Assembly: GCF_017410345.1 (NCBI RefSeq)
Contig: NZ_JAFQQZ010000045.1
Coordinates: 62,001-126,000 of the forward strand
Reading direction: 5' to 3'
DNA from: Methanobrevibacter sp.
Lineage (GTDB): Archaea > Methanobacteriota > Methanobacteria > Methanobacteriales > Methanobacteriaceae
Length of the DNA: 64,000 nucleotides
The notes under the pieces are model-generated. The model ran no database searches. It saw nothing but the letters and a program-made list of their open reading frames with translations, and was not told where the DNA came from. Position 1 is the first letter of the stretch. Each line of letters opens with the position of its first letter. The translations under genes and the position numbers were made by a program. Below are positions 18,911 to 27,477 of the stretch, one piece after another.

Positions 18911-20026
18911 CTAGTAATCAAGATCCTTTAGGATATCCATTGCCCTTTCAATGTTTTCATATGAGTTTGCATAGGACATTCTCACATGCTCCTCTCCAAG
19001 ACTTCCGAATGGAGCTCCAGGGACTGAGATGACTCCTGCCTCTGCAGCTGCCTTGACGAAATCCATAGGCCTTTCCACTTTAGGGAAAACGTAAAATGCA
19101 CCTTGGCAGTCCACGGTTTCATATCCCATGTCATTCAAGCTTGAAACAATGAGGTCACGTCTTCTTGAAAACTCATTCACCATCATTTCTACAGAGTCTT
19201 GAGGTCCGGTAAGTGCTTCAATAGCTCCAACTTGAGCAATGGAACTTGCATTAGCAGTACAATATTGATGAACCTTAAGCAGGTTTTCAGTCACCTCATC
19301 ATTTGCAACCATATAACCTATTCTAAGGCCAGTCATTGCATAGGTTTTTGAAAATCCGTTGATTGTCACCACATTGTCACAGTATTCCGCTGGAGAGTGA
19401 TTTTTTGTGCCATAAATGATCTTTTCATAAATCTCATCTGAAATGATATAGAAATCATGGTCTGTTGCCAAGTCTGCTATCCCCTTGATGTCCTCCTTAT
19501 CCATAACCGCACCGGTTGGATTGGAAGGGGAATTGATTATCAATCCTTTTGTATTCCTATCGATCTTTTCCTGAACATCCTCCACTTTCATCTTGAATTC
19601 GTTTTCCATAGGGGTTGTAACTTCCACAACATTGGCTTCAGCCAATTGGACACAAGTGTAATATGATAAGAATCCTGGATTTGGAACCAATACATTATCT
19701 CCCTTTTCAAACAATGCCTGTGCAGCATCGTATAATGCCTCGCTTGCACCGGAAGTCACTATGATGTTTTCAGCATCTGTCTTGATCTTGTTGTCTTTGG
19801 CAAGCTTGTCTACGATAGCTTCCCTAAGTTCAATCAATCCCTTGTTTGAAGTGTATTTTGTAACTCCCTCATCAATAGCTTCTTTCATGGCCTCTTTAAT
19901 GTTTTCCGGGACATCAAAGTCAGGCTCTCCAATTCCCAAATTGATTGCATCTGGATTTGTGACTTCAAACATTTTTCTAATTAGAGATAATTCTATGGTT
20001 TCAACTCTTTTAGCAGAATTTAACAT
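18911..20026 (-). CDS. Class I/II aminotransferase, aspartate-aminotransferase family
   Basis: 371 aa PLP enzyme. The lysine lies in NGFSKTYAMTGLRIGY (SKT motif); NSPSNPTGAV and SDEIYEKIIY (PLP-ring Asp and phosphate-region motifs) are intact, and the C-terminal substrate Arg is in EEHVRMSYA. Length is normal for the I-gamma aspartate/aromatic aminotransferase group in archaea. Start ATG behind AAAGGTGTTATC. Likely amino acid biosynthesis; the exact amino donor is undetermined. Confidence 0.9.
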   Translation of the reverse strand: MLNSAKRVETIELSLIRKMFEVTNPDAINLGIGEPDFDVPENIKEAMKEAIDEGVTKYTSNKGLIELREAIVDKLAKDNKIKTDAENIIVTSGASEALYDAAQALFEKGDNVLVPNPGFLSYYTCVQLAEANVVEVTTPMENEFKMKVEDVQEKIDRNTKGLIINSPSNPTGAVMDKEDIKGIADLATDHDFYIISDEIYEKIIYGTKNHSPAEYCDNVVTINGFSKTYAMTGLRIGYMVANDEVTENLLKVHQYCTANASSIAQVGAIEALTGPQDSVEMMVNEFSRRRDLIVSSLNDMGYETVDCQGAFYVFPKVERPMDFVKAAAEAGVISVPGAPFGSLGEEHVRMSYANSYENIERAMDILKDLDY

Positions 20027-20147
20027 GATAACACCTTTTAAAATAAAAATAAAAAATTTCTTTGATAATAATCATAATACAATTAATATATTATAAGTAA
20101 TATTTAATATATTTTTAATCAAATTTTAATTTGTTTTTAATGAAACT

Positions 20148-21848
20148 TTAATTGCATGCACCACAATTATAGCATGGCCCATCCTCACACCATGGAGTCT
20201 GCTCGCTTGTCCCTATCTTTTCATATTCAGACTTCAAGAACTCCTTGCTTACGCTGACATCAATGCAGTCCCACGGTAATTCATCTTCCAAATCATAGCT
20301 TGGAGCATTTTCACCCCATTCCCTAATGCTTATCTTCTCATTCAAGGACCTTTCAATCAGATTTCCAATCTCCCTATCTCCACAGGACAGGACATATTGC
20401 ATCAGTCCCATCTTGGCGCTGTCAAACTTGATATCCAATCCCTTCAGATTCTTTTTGAGATATCTTATCTTTGACTTGATCTCCTTCATGTCATAGTTTT
20501 CCCATTGAAGTGGGGTATGAGGTTTCGGTATGACCGGATTGACACTGAAGCTGATTGAAACTTTGGATTTCTTGCCTTTTTTGATGGATGAAATGGCTTC
20601 AGTTTTTGATTGTGAATTTGATGTTGATTTAATTGAATTGTCGATTGATTTGCTTGAAGATTTTGAATTTGAATCAATATTATGCTTCATGGAATCAATT
20701 TGCTTCATCATGTCTGCAAGTTCTTCAATATCTTCCTGGGACTCGTAGGGCAAACCGATTAAAAAATACAATTTAATATTAAAACCCAGTCCAATTGCAT
20801 CGCTTATCACCCTGAAGACATCCTCATCGCTGATGTCCTTATTGATTCTCCGCCTCAGCGAATAGATTGATTCCGGAGCTATTGTCAATGTCTTCAATCC
20901 GCTTGACTTGAGAGCAGTCAGTGTTTCCCTTGTAATGGACTCAATCCTCATCGAAGGGGTTGATACCTGAAATCCCCTTTCCCTTAATCCTTCTGTCAAT
21001 TCATTTATTTTGGAATAGTCAGATACAGCTGCACCAATTAGGGATATTTTGTTCAATCCGGTGTTTTCCCTTGCTTCCTCTGCAATAGAAAAAAGGTCTT
21101 CCAGTCCTGTTTCCCTAAGAGGCCTATACATGTAACTTGACATGCAGAACCTGCATCCTCTTGTACAGGCTCTTGAAACATTCAATAGGATGGAATTGGA
21201 AAATGCGGGAATGAAATCCTTATCATCGGTTTCGGTGACAATCGGATAGGTCAGATGATATATGCTTTGCATATCATCTGAAAGGGCTATCCTTGTTTTA
21301 TTGTTGAACTGGGATATGTATAGTCCTTCAATGTCCAAGAATTGAGACAAATCTCTTTTACTATCTGTTCCGTTCTTTCTATTCCCTTTAGGAAGTTGTG
21401 ATGAAGAATACAAATCCAAAAAGTCGTATAGGACAGCTTCAGCCTCTCCAACAACAAAGATGTCTATGAAATCTGACAAAGGCAGAGGATTGGAGCTTGC
21501 ACAAGGCCCCCCTGCAATGATCAAGGGGTCCTTTTCTGTCCTATCTTCCCTTCTTAAAGGGATATCGGCCTCCCTCAAGATTTCCAATACATGGAAATAG
21601 TCCTGCTCGTATTGAAGTGAGAATGAGACAATGTCAAAATCAGATAATGGACTGTTGGTTTCAAGAGAGCGGACGGAAGGGTAGATTATCCTCTCACAGT
21701 AAGTGTCCTCCCTTTCATTGATATAATTATAAATTATCTGATAGCCCAAAGAACTCATTGCAGTCTTATAGACATTCGGATAGACCAATCCAAACCTTAT
21801 GTCTGCCTTCAATGGATTCTTTATAATTATATTCTTTTCTTCAAACAT
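20148..21848 (-). CDS. Radical SAM protein with B12-binding-like N-terminus (TIGR03960-like)
   Basis: 566 aa. N-terminal Rossmann-like region (GLVYPNVYKTAMSSLGYQII, DFDIVSFSLQYEQDY, IIAGGPCASSNP) resembles the B12-binding-like domain of the uncharacterised family I know as TIGR03960. The radical SAM cluster motif is CTRGCRFCMSS, followed by a TIM-barrel with the IAPES strand. The C-terminus has an extra Cys set (WCEDGPCYNCGACN), perhaps a second cluster. A roughly 35-residue Ser/Asn/Lys insertion near residue 395 is unusual and low complexity. SD GAAAGGA. Substrate unknown. Confidence 0.85.
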   Translation of the reverse strand: MFEEKNIIIKNPLKADIRFGLVYPNVYKTAMSSLGYQIIYNYINEREDTYCERIIYPSVRSLETNSPLSDFDIVSFSLQYEQDYFHVLEILREADIPLRREDRTEKDPLIIAGGPCASSNPLPLSDFIDIFVVGEAEAVLYDFLDLYSSSQLPKGNRKNGTDSKRDLSQFLDIEGLYISQFNNKTRIALSDDMQSIYHLTYPIVTETDDKDFIPAFSNSILLNVSRACTRGCRFCMSSYMYRPLRETGLEDLFSIAEEARENTGLNKISLIGAAVSDYSKINELTEGLRERGFQVSTPSMRIESITRETLTALKSSGLKTLTIAPESIYSLRRRINKDISDEDVFRVISDAIGLGFNIKLYFLIGLPYESQEDIEELADMMKQIDSMKHNIDSNSKSSSKSIDNSIKSTSNSQSKTEAISSIKKGKKSKVSISFSVNPVIPKPHTPLQWENYDMKEIKSKIRYLKKNLKGLDIKFDSAKMGLMQYVLSCGDREIGNLIERSLNEKISIREWGENAPSYDLEDELPWDCIDVSVSKEFLKSEYEKIGTSEQTPWCEDGPCYNCGACN

Positions 21849-22093
21849 GCTACAGTCCTTTCATTAGTTCTTTTTATTGAAATCAATATAGAATTTGTTT
21901 TTACGAATATAATAAATTTTACTATGCTTTTTGTTTGAAAATCTTATTTCTTGATGATGAAATTTACGAAATAAAATCAATATAATAACTATAATGTAAA
22001 TTATAATCTCATTTTAATATTGATATCAAAATATGAGTAATATATAAGCTTTTTTATTTAATTAAGGCTGTGTTTTTGCACAAAATCACAATT
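21849..22093. other. Divergent intergenic region
   Basis: Left part of a 366-base gap between the radical SAM gene (minus) and the secreted transglutaminase gene (plus). A/T-rich; no gene seen. The plus-strand promoter core follows at 22094. Confidence 0.4.
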
Positions 22094-22109
22094 AGAAAAT
22101 ATATTTAAA
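22094..22109 (+). promoter_or_regulatory. BRE/TATA core shared with the 14508-16862 gene
   Basis: AGAAAATATATTTAAA, the same 16 bases as found on the minus strand at 16936-16951. It predicts transcription start near 22130-22135 and a leader of about 80 bases that contains a strong SD (GGAGGAG, 22186-22192) serving only a three-codon ORF (ATG AGG TGT TAA, 22203-22214), then GAGGTG and ATT. Confidence 0.6.
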
Positions 22110-22215
22110 TCAAGAAAGCCAAATATGAATTAACTAATCTTTAAAATGAAAAATAATCATTTTAAGGATAGTTTTGAAAATGAAAGGAGGAGAATAATTA
22201 AAATGAGGTGTTAAG

Positions 22216-24024
22216 ATTAGAAATAAAGCAATAGTCTTGACTTTATTGGTAGTGCTGTTCTTCAGCATAAGCAGCATTAGCGCACAGAGCCTAAACGCTG
22301 ATGATGTTTATGATGGGGGTAAAATTCTTAAATCAGATTCCTCATCAGGAAAATTAAGTGCAGCAACTGAAGTCAAGGCGAATTCAACAAAGAAAACAAA
22401 GAAGACAAGCACAACAAAAACTGCAAATGCAAGAAAGAAAAATACTACAAGCGTTAAAAAAGCTACAAATACAACAAAGAAAACTACTACAAGCGTTAAA
22501 AAAGCTACAAATACAACAAAGAAAACTACTACAAGCGTTAAAAAAGCTAAAGCAAAAGAGAATACAACAACAGTAAACAAGAAGACTTTGGCAAAGACAT
22601 CAACAAGCTTTATGAACTATGTGGAAAAGAATGGAAAGTTCCCTAAAGTCAAGATCAGCAATAAGAACTATTCCAATACAGAATACCTGTATCTCATGAC
22701 AAAGGCTGTTGAGAACAATTCCAATTCAAAGATTGAAATAAATAGGAAGCTGGTTAAAAAACACAACAATACAAATTCCAAATCAGTGAAGGGCACATTG
22801 AATAAGACAGAGTATGTTAAAATAGCTGGAAAAACCAGAAAATTCATTGAAAAGAACAGAAGGGCTCCTAATTGGGTTTCTTCCTCTAAGGGAAACATTC
22901 CTTACAATCAATTGATTCTTTCATACAGCAAATGTTTGGATTTCTTCAATAAGAACAATAGGATGCCCAATTCAATAAGGCTTGATGACTTGGATTTGGA
23001 TAAGATCAATTCAAAGATCAATAAGAACAAGACCAAATCCTCTTCAAATGCTAGCGTAAAGTCAACTAATAAAACAGCAACTAAGAGCGTTAAAGCCAAT
23101 GCAAGCAAAAACAAGACCACAAGCAATAGTGTAAAGACAAATACAAGCAAGGCAAAGAACACTACAGCAAATACTGCATCCAATAAAGATGACAATGGAG
23201 CTGAAAACGGCAGCTTGGTTGAAAGGACTCTGAATAATATCCATAACATATTGAATAATATTTTAGACCGATTGGATCCCAGCAAATATACCGTGGATGT
23301 GACCAAATCTGATGAAGGCAACGTTAAATTGAATACAAGCAAGATCAATGTGGACATAAATGGAAAGTCATCTGTAAATGTGCAAGTCTCTGCAAAGAAT
23401 ACGACCAAGAAAACCAATACAAGCAGCACCAAAAAGACAAACACAACAAAAACAAGCACCAAGAAAACCAATACAAGCAGCACCAAAAAGACAAACACAA
23501 CTAAAGCAAGCGTTTCCAAATCTGCATCCAAGACTGTGAGTGCGAACAAGACTTCAATCAATGAGGCATTGAAGAAATACCTGAAAAGCACCAAAAACTG
23601 TCAGGTGAAGAATAAGGCAATTCAGAATCTTGCAAAAACATTGACTTCCAGTCTTAAATCCGATTATGAGAAAGGGAAAAAGATATTCAATTGGGTTCGT
23701 GACAATATCCAATACAAGAAATATCGAAACACCAGAAGAGGGGCTGTAAAGACTCTTCAGACCAAAAAGGGAAACTGCGTTGACCAAAGCCACTTGCTGA
23801 TTGCATTGTCAAGGGCCTCTGGAATTCCTGCAAGATATGTGAAAGGAGGCAACTGCAAGTTCACTACTGGCTATGTTTCCGGACATATCTGGACTCAAAT
23901 GTACATAAACAACAAATGGGTGGTTGCAGATACAACAAGCTCCAGAAACACCTTGGGAAAAATTAGAAATTGGAATACAAAAAACTATAAGCTTTATGGA
24001 GAATTCAGTTCCATAAGCTTCTAA
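22216..24024 (+). CDS. Secreted pseudomurein-binding / transglutaminase-fold peptidase
   Basis: 602 aa from ATT 22216 (signal peptide IRNKAIVLTLLVVLFFSISS...AQS). Then a Thr/Lys/Asn low-complexity spacer with 14-residue repeats (TSVKKATNTTKKTT), two pseudomurein-binding-like repeats (FMNYVEKNGKFPKV..., KTRKFIEKNRRAPNW...CLDFFNKNNRMPN), a second Ser/Thr/Lys-rich spacer with an 18-residue repeat, and the catalytic domain with Cys521 (KGNCVDQ), His557 (GHIWTQ) and Asp572 (ADTTSSRN). Same catalytic end as the 14508 gene (NWNTK...ISF vs NWNTK...IPF). Predicted pseudomurein isopeptidase/autolysin. No ATG/GTG/TTG between the in-frame TGA at 22204 and TTG 22237; GAGGTG is five bases before ATT. Confidence 0.85.
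   Translation: MRNKAIVLTLLVVLFFSISSISAQSLNADDVYDGGKILKSDSSSGKLSAATEVKANSTKKTKKTSTTKTANARKKNTTSVKKATNTTKKTTTSVKKATNTTKKTTTSVKKAKAKENTTTVNKKTLAKTSTSFMNYVEKNGKFPKVKISNKNYSNTEYLYLMTKAVENNSNSKIEINRKLVKKHNNTNSKSVKGTLNKTEYVKIAGKTRKFIEKNRRAPNWVSSSKGNIPYNQLILSYSKCLDFFNKNNRMPNSIRLDDLDLDKINSKINKNKTKSSSNASVKSTNKTATKSVKANASKNKTTSNSVKTNTSKAKNTTANTASNKDDNGAENGSLVERTLNNIHNILNNILDRLDPSKYTVDVTKSDEGNVKLNTSKINVDINGKSSVNVQVSAKNTTKKTNTSSTKKTNTTKTSTKKTNTSSTKKTNTTKASVSKSASKTVSANKTSINEALKKYLKSTKNCQVKNKAIQNLAKTLTSSLKSDYEKGKKIFNWVRDNIQYKKYRNTRRGAVKTLQTKKGNCVDQSHLLIALSRASGIPARYVKGGNCKFTTGYVSGHIWTQMYINNKWVVADTTSSRNTLGKIRNWNTKNYKLYGEFSSISF
22444..22549 (+). repeat. 42-bp tandem repeat in the secreted peptidase gene
   Basis: Unit starts ACTACAAGCGTTAAAAAAGC at 22444, 22486 and 22528, two and a half near-perfect copies with period 42 (14 codons). 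In frame, so copy changes would lengthen or shorten the wall-spanning spacer. Confidence 0.9.
23404..23511 (+). repeat. 54-bp tandem repeat in the secreted peptidase gene
   Basis: Unit starts ACCAAGAAAACCAATACAAG at 23404 and 23458; two copies, period 54 (18 codons, TKKTNTSSTKKTNTTKTS-like). In frame within the second Ser/Thr/Lys-rich spacer. Confidence 0.9.
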
Positions 24025-24169
24025 AGAGATTCCAATAATTTCATAAATAACCTATTATTCAGTTTTAATTAATTATTGATGCTATAGAAAAATAATTAAT
24101 TAAAACTCTTATTTTTTTAAAATAGTTGAAATAAATAGAAATTAAATAAAAATAGAAATATTAGAAAAG

Positions 24170-24253
24170 CGCCGGGACGGGGATTTGAACCCCGGAGGTC
24201 TATTGACCATCGGATTAGCAGTCCGACGCCGTACCAGGCTGGGCCATCCCGAC
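24170..24253 (-). tRNA. tRNA-Ser (GCT anticodon)
   Basis: Minus strand: acceptor GTCGGGA pairs with TCCCGGC (one G-U), discriminator G, T-arm GGGGTTCAAATCCCC, anticodon stem TCGGA/TCCGA with loop CTGCTAA, so anticodon GCT reading AGC/AGU. The long variable arm confirms the class II serine tRNA. CCA is not encoded; no intron. A T-run follows the 3' end. Confidence 0.95.
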
Positions 24254-24387
24254 TGAAAATAAAAAAAAGTAATTTAATCTTGTGTATTAAATACAACATT
24301 ACTATTTTATATTTACTTATTATATAAACTTTTTCTTTTTAGGAATTAGGGCATTTTATCTTATTTATTACTCGTTTTTTGGATTTG

Positions 24388-25503
24388 TTATTTGGCTCCA
24401 ATCCAATCCTTTACATAAGGAATCCTTGACAAAAGACTCATTACAATCACTGAAATGATCACATCCAAAATGAATAGTGTGATGAAATAGCTTGTATAAT
24501 TAAAGTAGCTAATGCTTATGGATCTGAAAATAATGGACAATATAGCAGTGTGGATGAGATATATTCCATAGCTGTACCTTGCCAAAGTGAATGTGAATCT
24601 CTTGAAAATGCTATCCTTATCGACAAATAATCTGTAAAGATAGGATTTCTCATCTGTTAAGAAACCAATGCTGAATTTGTTGAAGTTCTTATATAGGATG
24701 AACACTCCAATGACTTCAATGGCTGTCAGGAATGAATATCTGTCAAAATTATAAAAGCTATGGTCTGTGGAAAACATATAGCTGAATGCAAGCATTGAAA
24801 GACTTGATAGAACAATTAATAATATTCCAAAATAAGGATTGTTCAACAGTTTCCTTTCAGTGTACCTCAAATAATATCCTAAAACAACAAGGCCGATTGG
24901 ACTGAAGAAGTATATGAGCTTGACTGGAAAATCTGTCTTTAAAGTGAATGTGAAAAGGCAAGTCAAAAGCCAGATTGCGAGGAAGTATTCCAATTCCTTC
25001 AAATCACTATGGAGAATCCACTTATTGAATATAGGCATAATCAGATAGGTTCCAAGAATCATCCAGAAGAACCAATATGGAGCAAATCCCAATGATTTTG
25101 CCATGAATGCATTATATACAAATGTTAAAATGCTCATTAAACTAAAGGAACTTACATACGGATAATTCAAGAAATATGATAATGAAATCAGAATTATGCT
25201 TAATATGATTCCCCAGAACAGGAATGGAGAGATTATTCTAGGCAATCTCTTTGATAAAAATGATTTTATTGTCCAATCTCTTCCAAGGGACAGAGCACCA
25301 GACAATACCAAAAACAAGTCTACACCAATCCTAAAGCTGTTTCCTATAAACTGGGTATAGATCCACTCGAATGATGGAATGGTGCCATATCCAGATAGAA
25401 CATATCCTCTAGTTACGGTATAGATATGTATCAATATGACTGAAATAATTGCAAGTGCCCTTAAGGCATCAAAATAGAAAATTCTTTTAGATTTGGTCGC
25501 CAT
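24388..25503 (-). CDS. Acyltransferase 3 family membrane protein
   Basis: 371 aa, about ten membrane helices. N-terminal FYFDALRALAIISVILIHI is the family signature (Arg and His of the active site). Such enzymes O-acetylate or O-acylate surface glycans or lipids on the membrane. It stands alone between tRNA-Ser and the SRP RNA, not in a glycan cluster, so the substrate is open. ATG start, weak SD. Confidence 0.9.
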   Translation of the reverse strand: MATKSKRIFYFDALRALAIISVILIHIYTVTRGYVLSGYGTIPSFEWIYTQFIGNSFRIGVDLFLVLSGALSLGRDWTIKSFLSKRLPRIISPFLFWGIILSIILISLSYFLNYPYVSSFSLMSILTFVYNAFMAKSLGFAPYWFFWMILGTYLIMPIFNKWILHSDLKELEYFLAIWLLTCLFTFTLKTDFPVKLIYFFSPIGLVVLGYYLRYTERKLLNNPYFGILLIVLSSLSMLAFSYMFSTDHSFYNFDRYSFLTAIEVIGVFILYKNFNKFSIGFLTDEKSYLYRLFVDKDSIFKRFTFTLARYSYGIYLIHTAILSIIFRSISISYFNYTSYFITLFILDVIISVIVMSLLSRIPYVKDWIGAK

Positions 25504-25661
25504 AGTAACAATCCTGTATTTACATATTAAATTATCTAATTATAGATATAAATAGTTAATATAGAAAAGTAAGGATTTTAAGAAAATGCTAAAAGAAATA
25601 TATTTATTTGAAAGATAATTGATAATCCTAAAAAACAATATTAAAAAAAGAAGTCATTTAA

Positions 25662-25967
25662 GTGGCACATAGAGAAGTGGACACCCTTCATCAACCAAAG
25701 TTATCTGAAAAACTAACTCCACCCCGCGGTTCTACAAGCATCAGCTGTAAGCGGTAGAGCTGCTCCTTTCCAGGCCTGACACGTTCCCACAATAAAGCCA
25801 ATTGAATATTACCCTCCAGTAATATCCTTGACACCATTGATCCTGCAGGACGGGGCTTCGACATCAGCTTCACAGGCCCTGATTGAATCCAAATGCCGCC
25901 TCCTCTATTTCGACCGCACCGAAGGAGATTTGTGCTTACAGAGGACTCCTAACCCTCCAGTCTAGCC
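25662..25967 (-). ncRNA. Signal recognition particle RNA (archaeal 7S RNA)
   Basis: Minus-strand RNA of about 306 bases. Helix 8 core for SRP54 reads GTCAGGCCTGGAAAGGAGCA (25761-25780), with the complementary side (GCAGCTCTACCGC...) after it. The 5' domain has the Alu-like GGAGGGTTAGGAGTCCTC and TGTAAGC. 5' GGC..TAGA pairs with the 3' TCTATGTGCC as helix 1. A TATA box lies 24-34 bases upstream of the 5' end and a T7 run follows the 3' end. A 60-codon frame runs through it but is a shadow. Confidence 0.93.
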
Positions 25968-25990
25968 AATTATAATATATTATATTAATC

Positions 25991-26001
25991 TTATATAAAG
26001 T
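25991..26001 (-). promoter_or_regulatory. TATA box of the SRP RNA gene
   Basis: Minus strand ACTTTATATAA, centred about 28 bases before the inferred RNA 5' end at 25967, the normal archaeal spacing. Confidence 0.7.
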
Positions 26002-26193
26002 TTATTAATGAAAAAATATTTTAACTAAAATGGCTTTATTTCTAAAAATAAGGCGTGAAAAATCGAATTTAGAAAAAATATAATAAATTTAAAAATTAAG
26101 AAAAATAGTTAAAAAATAGATTAAAATAATTGAATTAAGAATTAAAAATAATTAAGAAATAGAAAGAAATGGAAATAAAATTAAGAAAAAGAA

Positions 26194-26595
26194 TTATAAG
26201 TATTCTTTTAATATTTTAATGATATCTCCATCAGATATGATACCTACAAGCTCACCATCGTCAACAACAGGCAATTGGTTGATGATGCTGTCTCCAGGAG
26301 CATTGTCAAACATTACAGAAACTGCATCTTTAATGGTGTCTTCGGAAGATACACATGCAACGTCCTTAACCATAGCGGATTTCACTTTGGTACCATATTG
26401 ATAATTGTCTAAAATCAAGTTGTGACCTAAATCGGTAGCGGTTACGATACCGACCATCTTTCCATCGTCAACAACAGGCATTGCACTTATCTTATGCTTC
26501 ATTAATTTTTCAAAAGCAAAAACAGTTGCCTCTTCACAGTCAACTGTCAAGACGTCTTTTGTCATCAAGTCTTTAACTTTAGTCTTCTCTAACAT
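26194..26595 (-). CDS. Two-CBS-domain protein
   Basis: 133 aa made of a CBS pair: VKDLMTKDVLTVDCEEAT...ISAMPVVDDGKMVGIVTATDL and VKSAMVKDVACVSSEDT...INQLPVVDDGELVGIISDGDI. CBS pairs bind adenosine nucleotides and sense energy state; here there is no attached enzyme, so it acts in trans or alone. SD TTGGAGG before ATG. Next minus-strand gene is a phosphoesterase 64 bases upstream. Confidence 0.93.
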   Translation of the reverse strand: MLEKTKVKDLMTKDVLTVDCEEATVFAFEKLMKHKISAMPVVDDGKMVGIVTATDLGHNLILDNYQYGTKVKSAMVKDVACVSSEDTIKDAVSVMFDNAPGDSIINQLPVVDDGELVGIISDGDIIKILKEYL

Positions 26596-26659
26596 TGTCT
26601 AAACCTCCAAAAATTCATCGGTTAATCATAAGGAAACAATTCCTAATCTGTAAAATTAA

Positions 26660-27376
26660 TTATAAGGAAACAATTCCTATGGTATACATAGCATTTTCAT
26701 CTACTTCAATCAAAATGGCATGACCGTCTTCAAGTCTTCCAGGGTTTGCAACAGTGGTGTTTCCCACCATGTCAATGGAACATGCTTCGTGCACATGACC
26801 GCAGATGTTTATATTAGGCTGGAATTCGTGAATAGGCTTTTTAACCCCTTGGCTTCCTACATGAGCGCCGCTTTCAATTGTGTCTGCCTTGGTGTCATAT
26901 GGAGGGGCATGAGTAAGCAATATGGTTACTCTAGGAACTTCATCGTTTCCAATGTAATCATACTCAGCCAATAGCTCATATACATGGAGATAGATCTTAT
27001 CGTCATCAATCTCTCCAGGAGTATTGAATGGAGTAGGATTGGATCCCCCATAGCCCATAATGACCACATTCTCATAAGCGATCAATTGATTATGCAAACA
27101 GAACGCAGGCTTTTCATCAGGACCGCTTTCCTTGATTGCATTGCAGATTCCTGCAGGGTCACAGTTACCTGGAATTGCAAAAACATCCACGTCACATTCC
27201 TCAACGAGTTCGTCAATGAATGGCTTTACAAAGCTTAGCGGTTCAAATTCAGTAATACTGAAATCAGTAATGTCTCCAGCAATCAATACTAGAGAAATAT
27301 CATCATTTTGTTTTAGGTAATTTATCAAGCTTTCGCTTTTCTTACCGTGCACATCACTAATTGCTAAAATTTTCAT
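26660..27376 (-). CDS. Calcineurin-like metallophosphoesterase
   Basis: 238 aa with all dinuclear-metal motifs: ISDVHG (DxH), IAGDITDF (GD), PGNCDP (GNxD), LTHAPPY and CGHVHEA (GHxH). Complete; cytosolic. Similar archaeal proteins are broad-specificity phosphodiesterases. It precedes the CBS gene on the same strand and may be cotranscribed with it. SD AAGGTTG. Confidence 0.92.
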   Translation of the reverse strand: MKILAISDVHGKKSESLINYLKQNDDISLVLIAGDITDFSITEFEPLSFVKPFIDELVEECDVDVFAIPGNCDPAGICNAIKESGPDEKPAFCLHNQLIAYENVVIMGYGGSNPTPFNTPGEIDDDKIYLHVYELLAEYDYIGNDEVPRVTILLTHAPPYDTKADTIESGAHVGSQGVKKPIHEFQPNINICGHVHEACSIDMVGNTTVANPGRLEDGHAILIEVDENAMYTIGIVSL

Positions 27377-27477
27377 TATAAAACAACCTTAAAACTTTAA
27401 AATTCATATTAAATTGACTATAATAAAATAATTTAAAAATAATTAGAAAAAAAGAATAATCCTTTTATTCATTATGT

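Noticed and set aside
22308-23594. Long minus-strand frames rich in Val/Phe/Leu opposite the secreted peptidase gene
   Set aside because: Mirror images of the Thr/Lys-rich repeats in the real gene; no SD.
14508-24024. Provirus carrying the pseudomurein peptidases
   Set aside because: Flanking genes are CDF transporter, aminotransferase and radical SAM; no integrase, capsid or terminase seen.
24117-24299. 60-codon minus-strand frame
   Set aside because: Overlaps tRNA-Ser.
25691-25873. 60-codon minus-strand frame
   Set aside because: Lies wholly within the SRP RNA; its DNA is the conserved RNA core.
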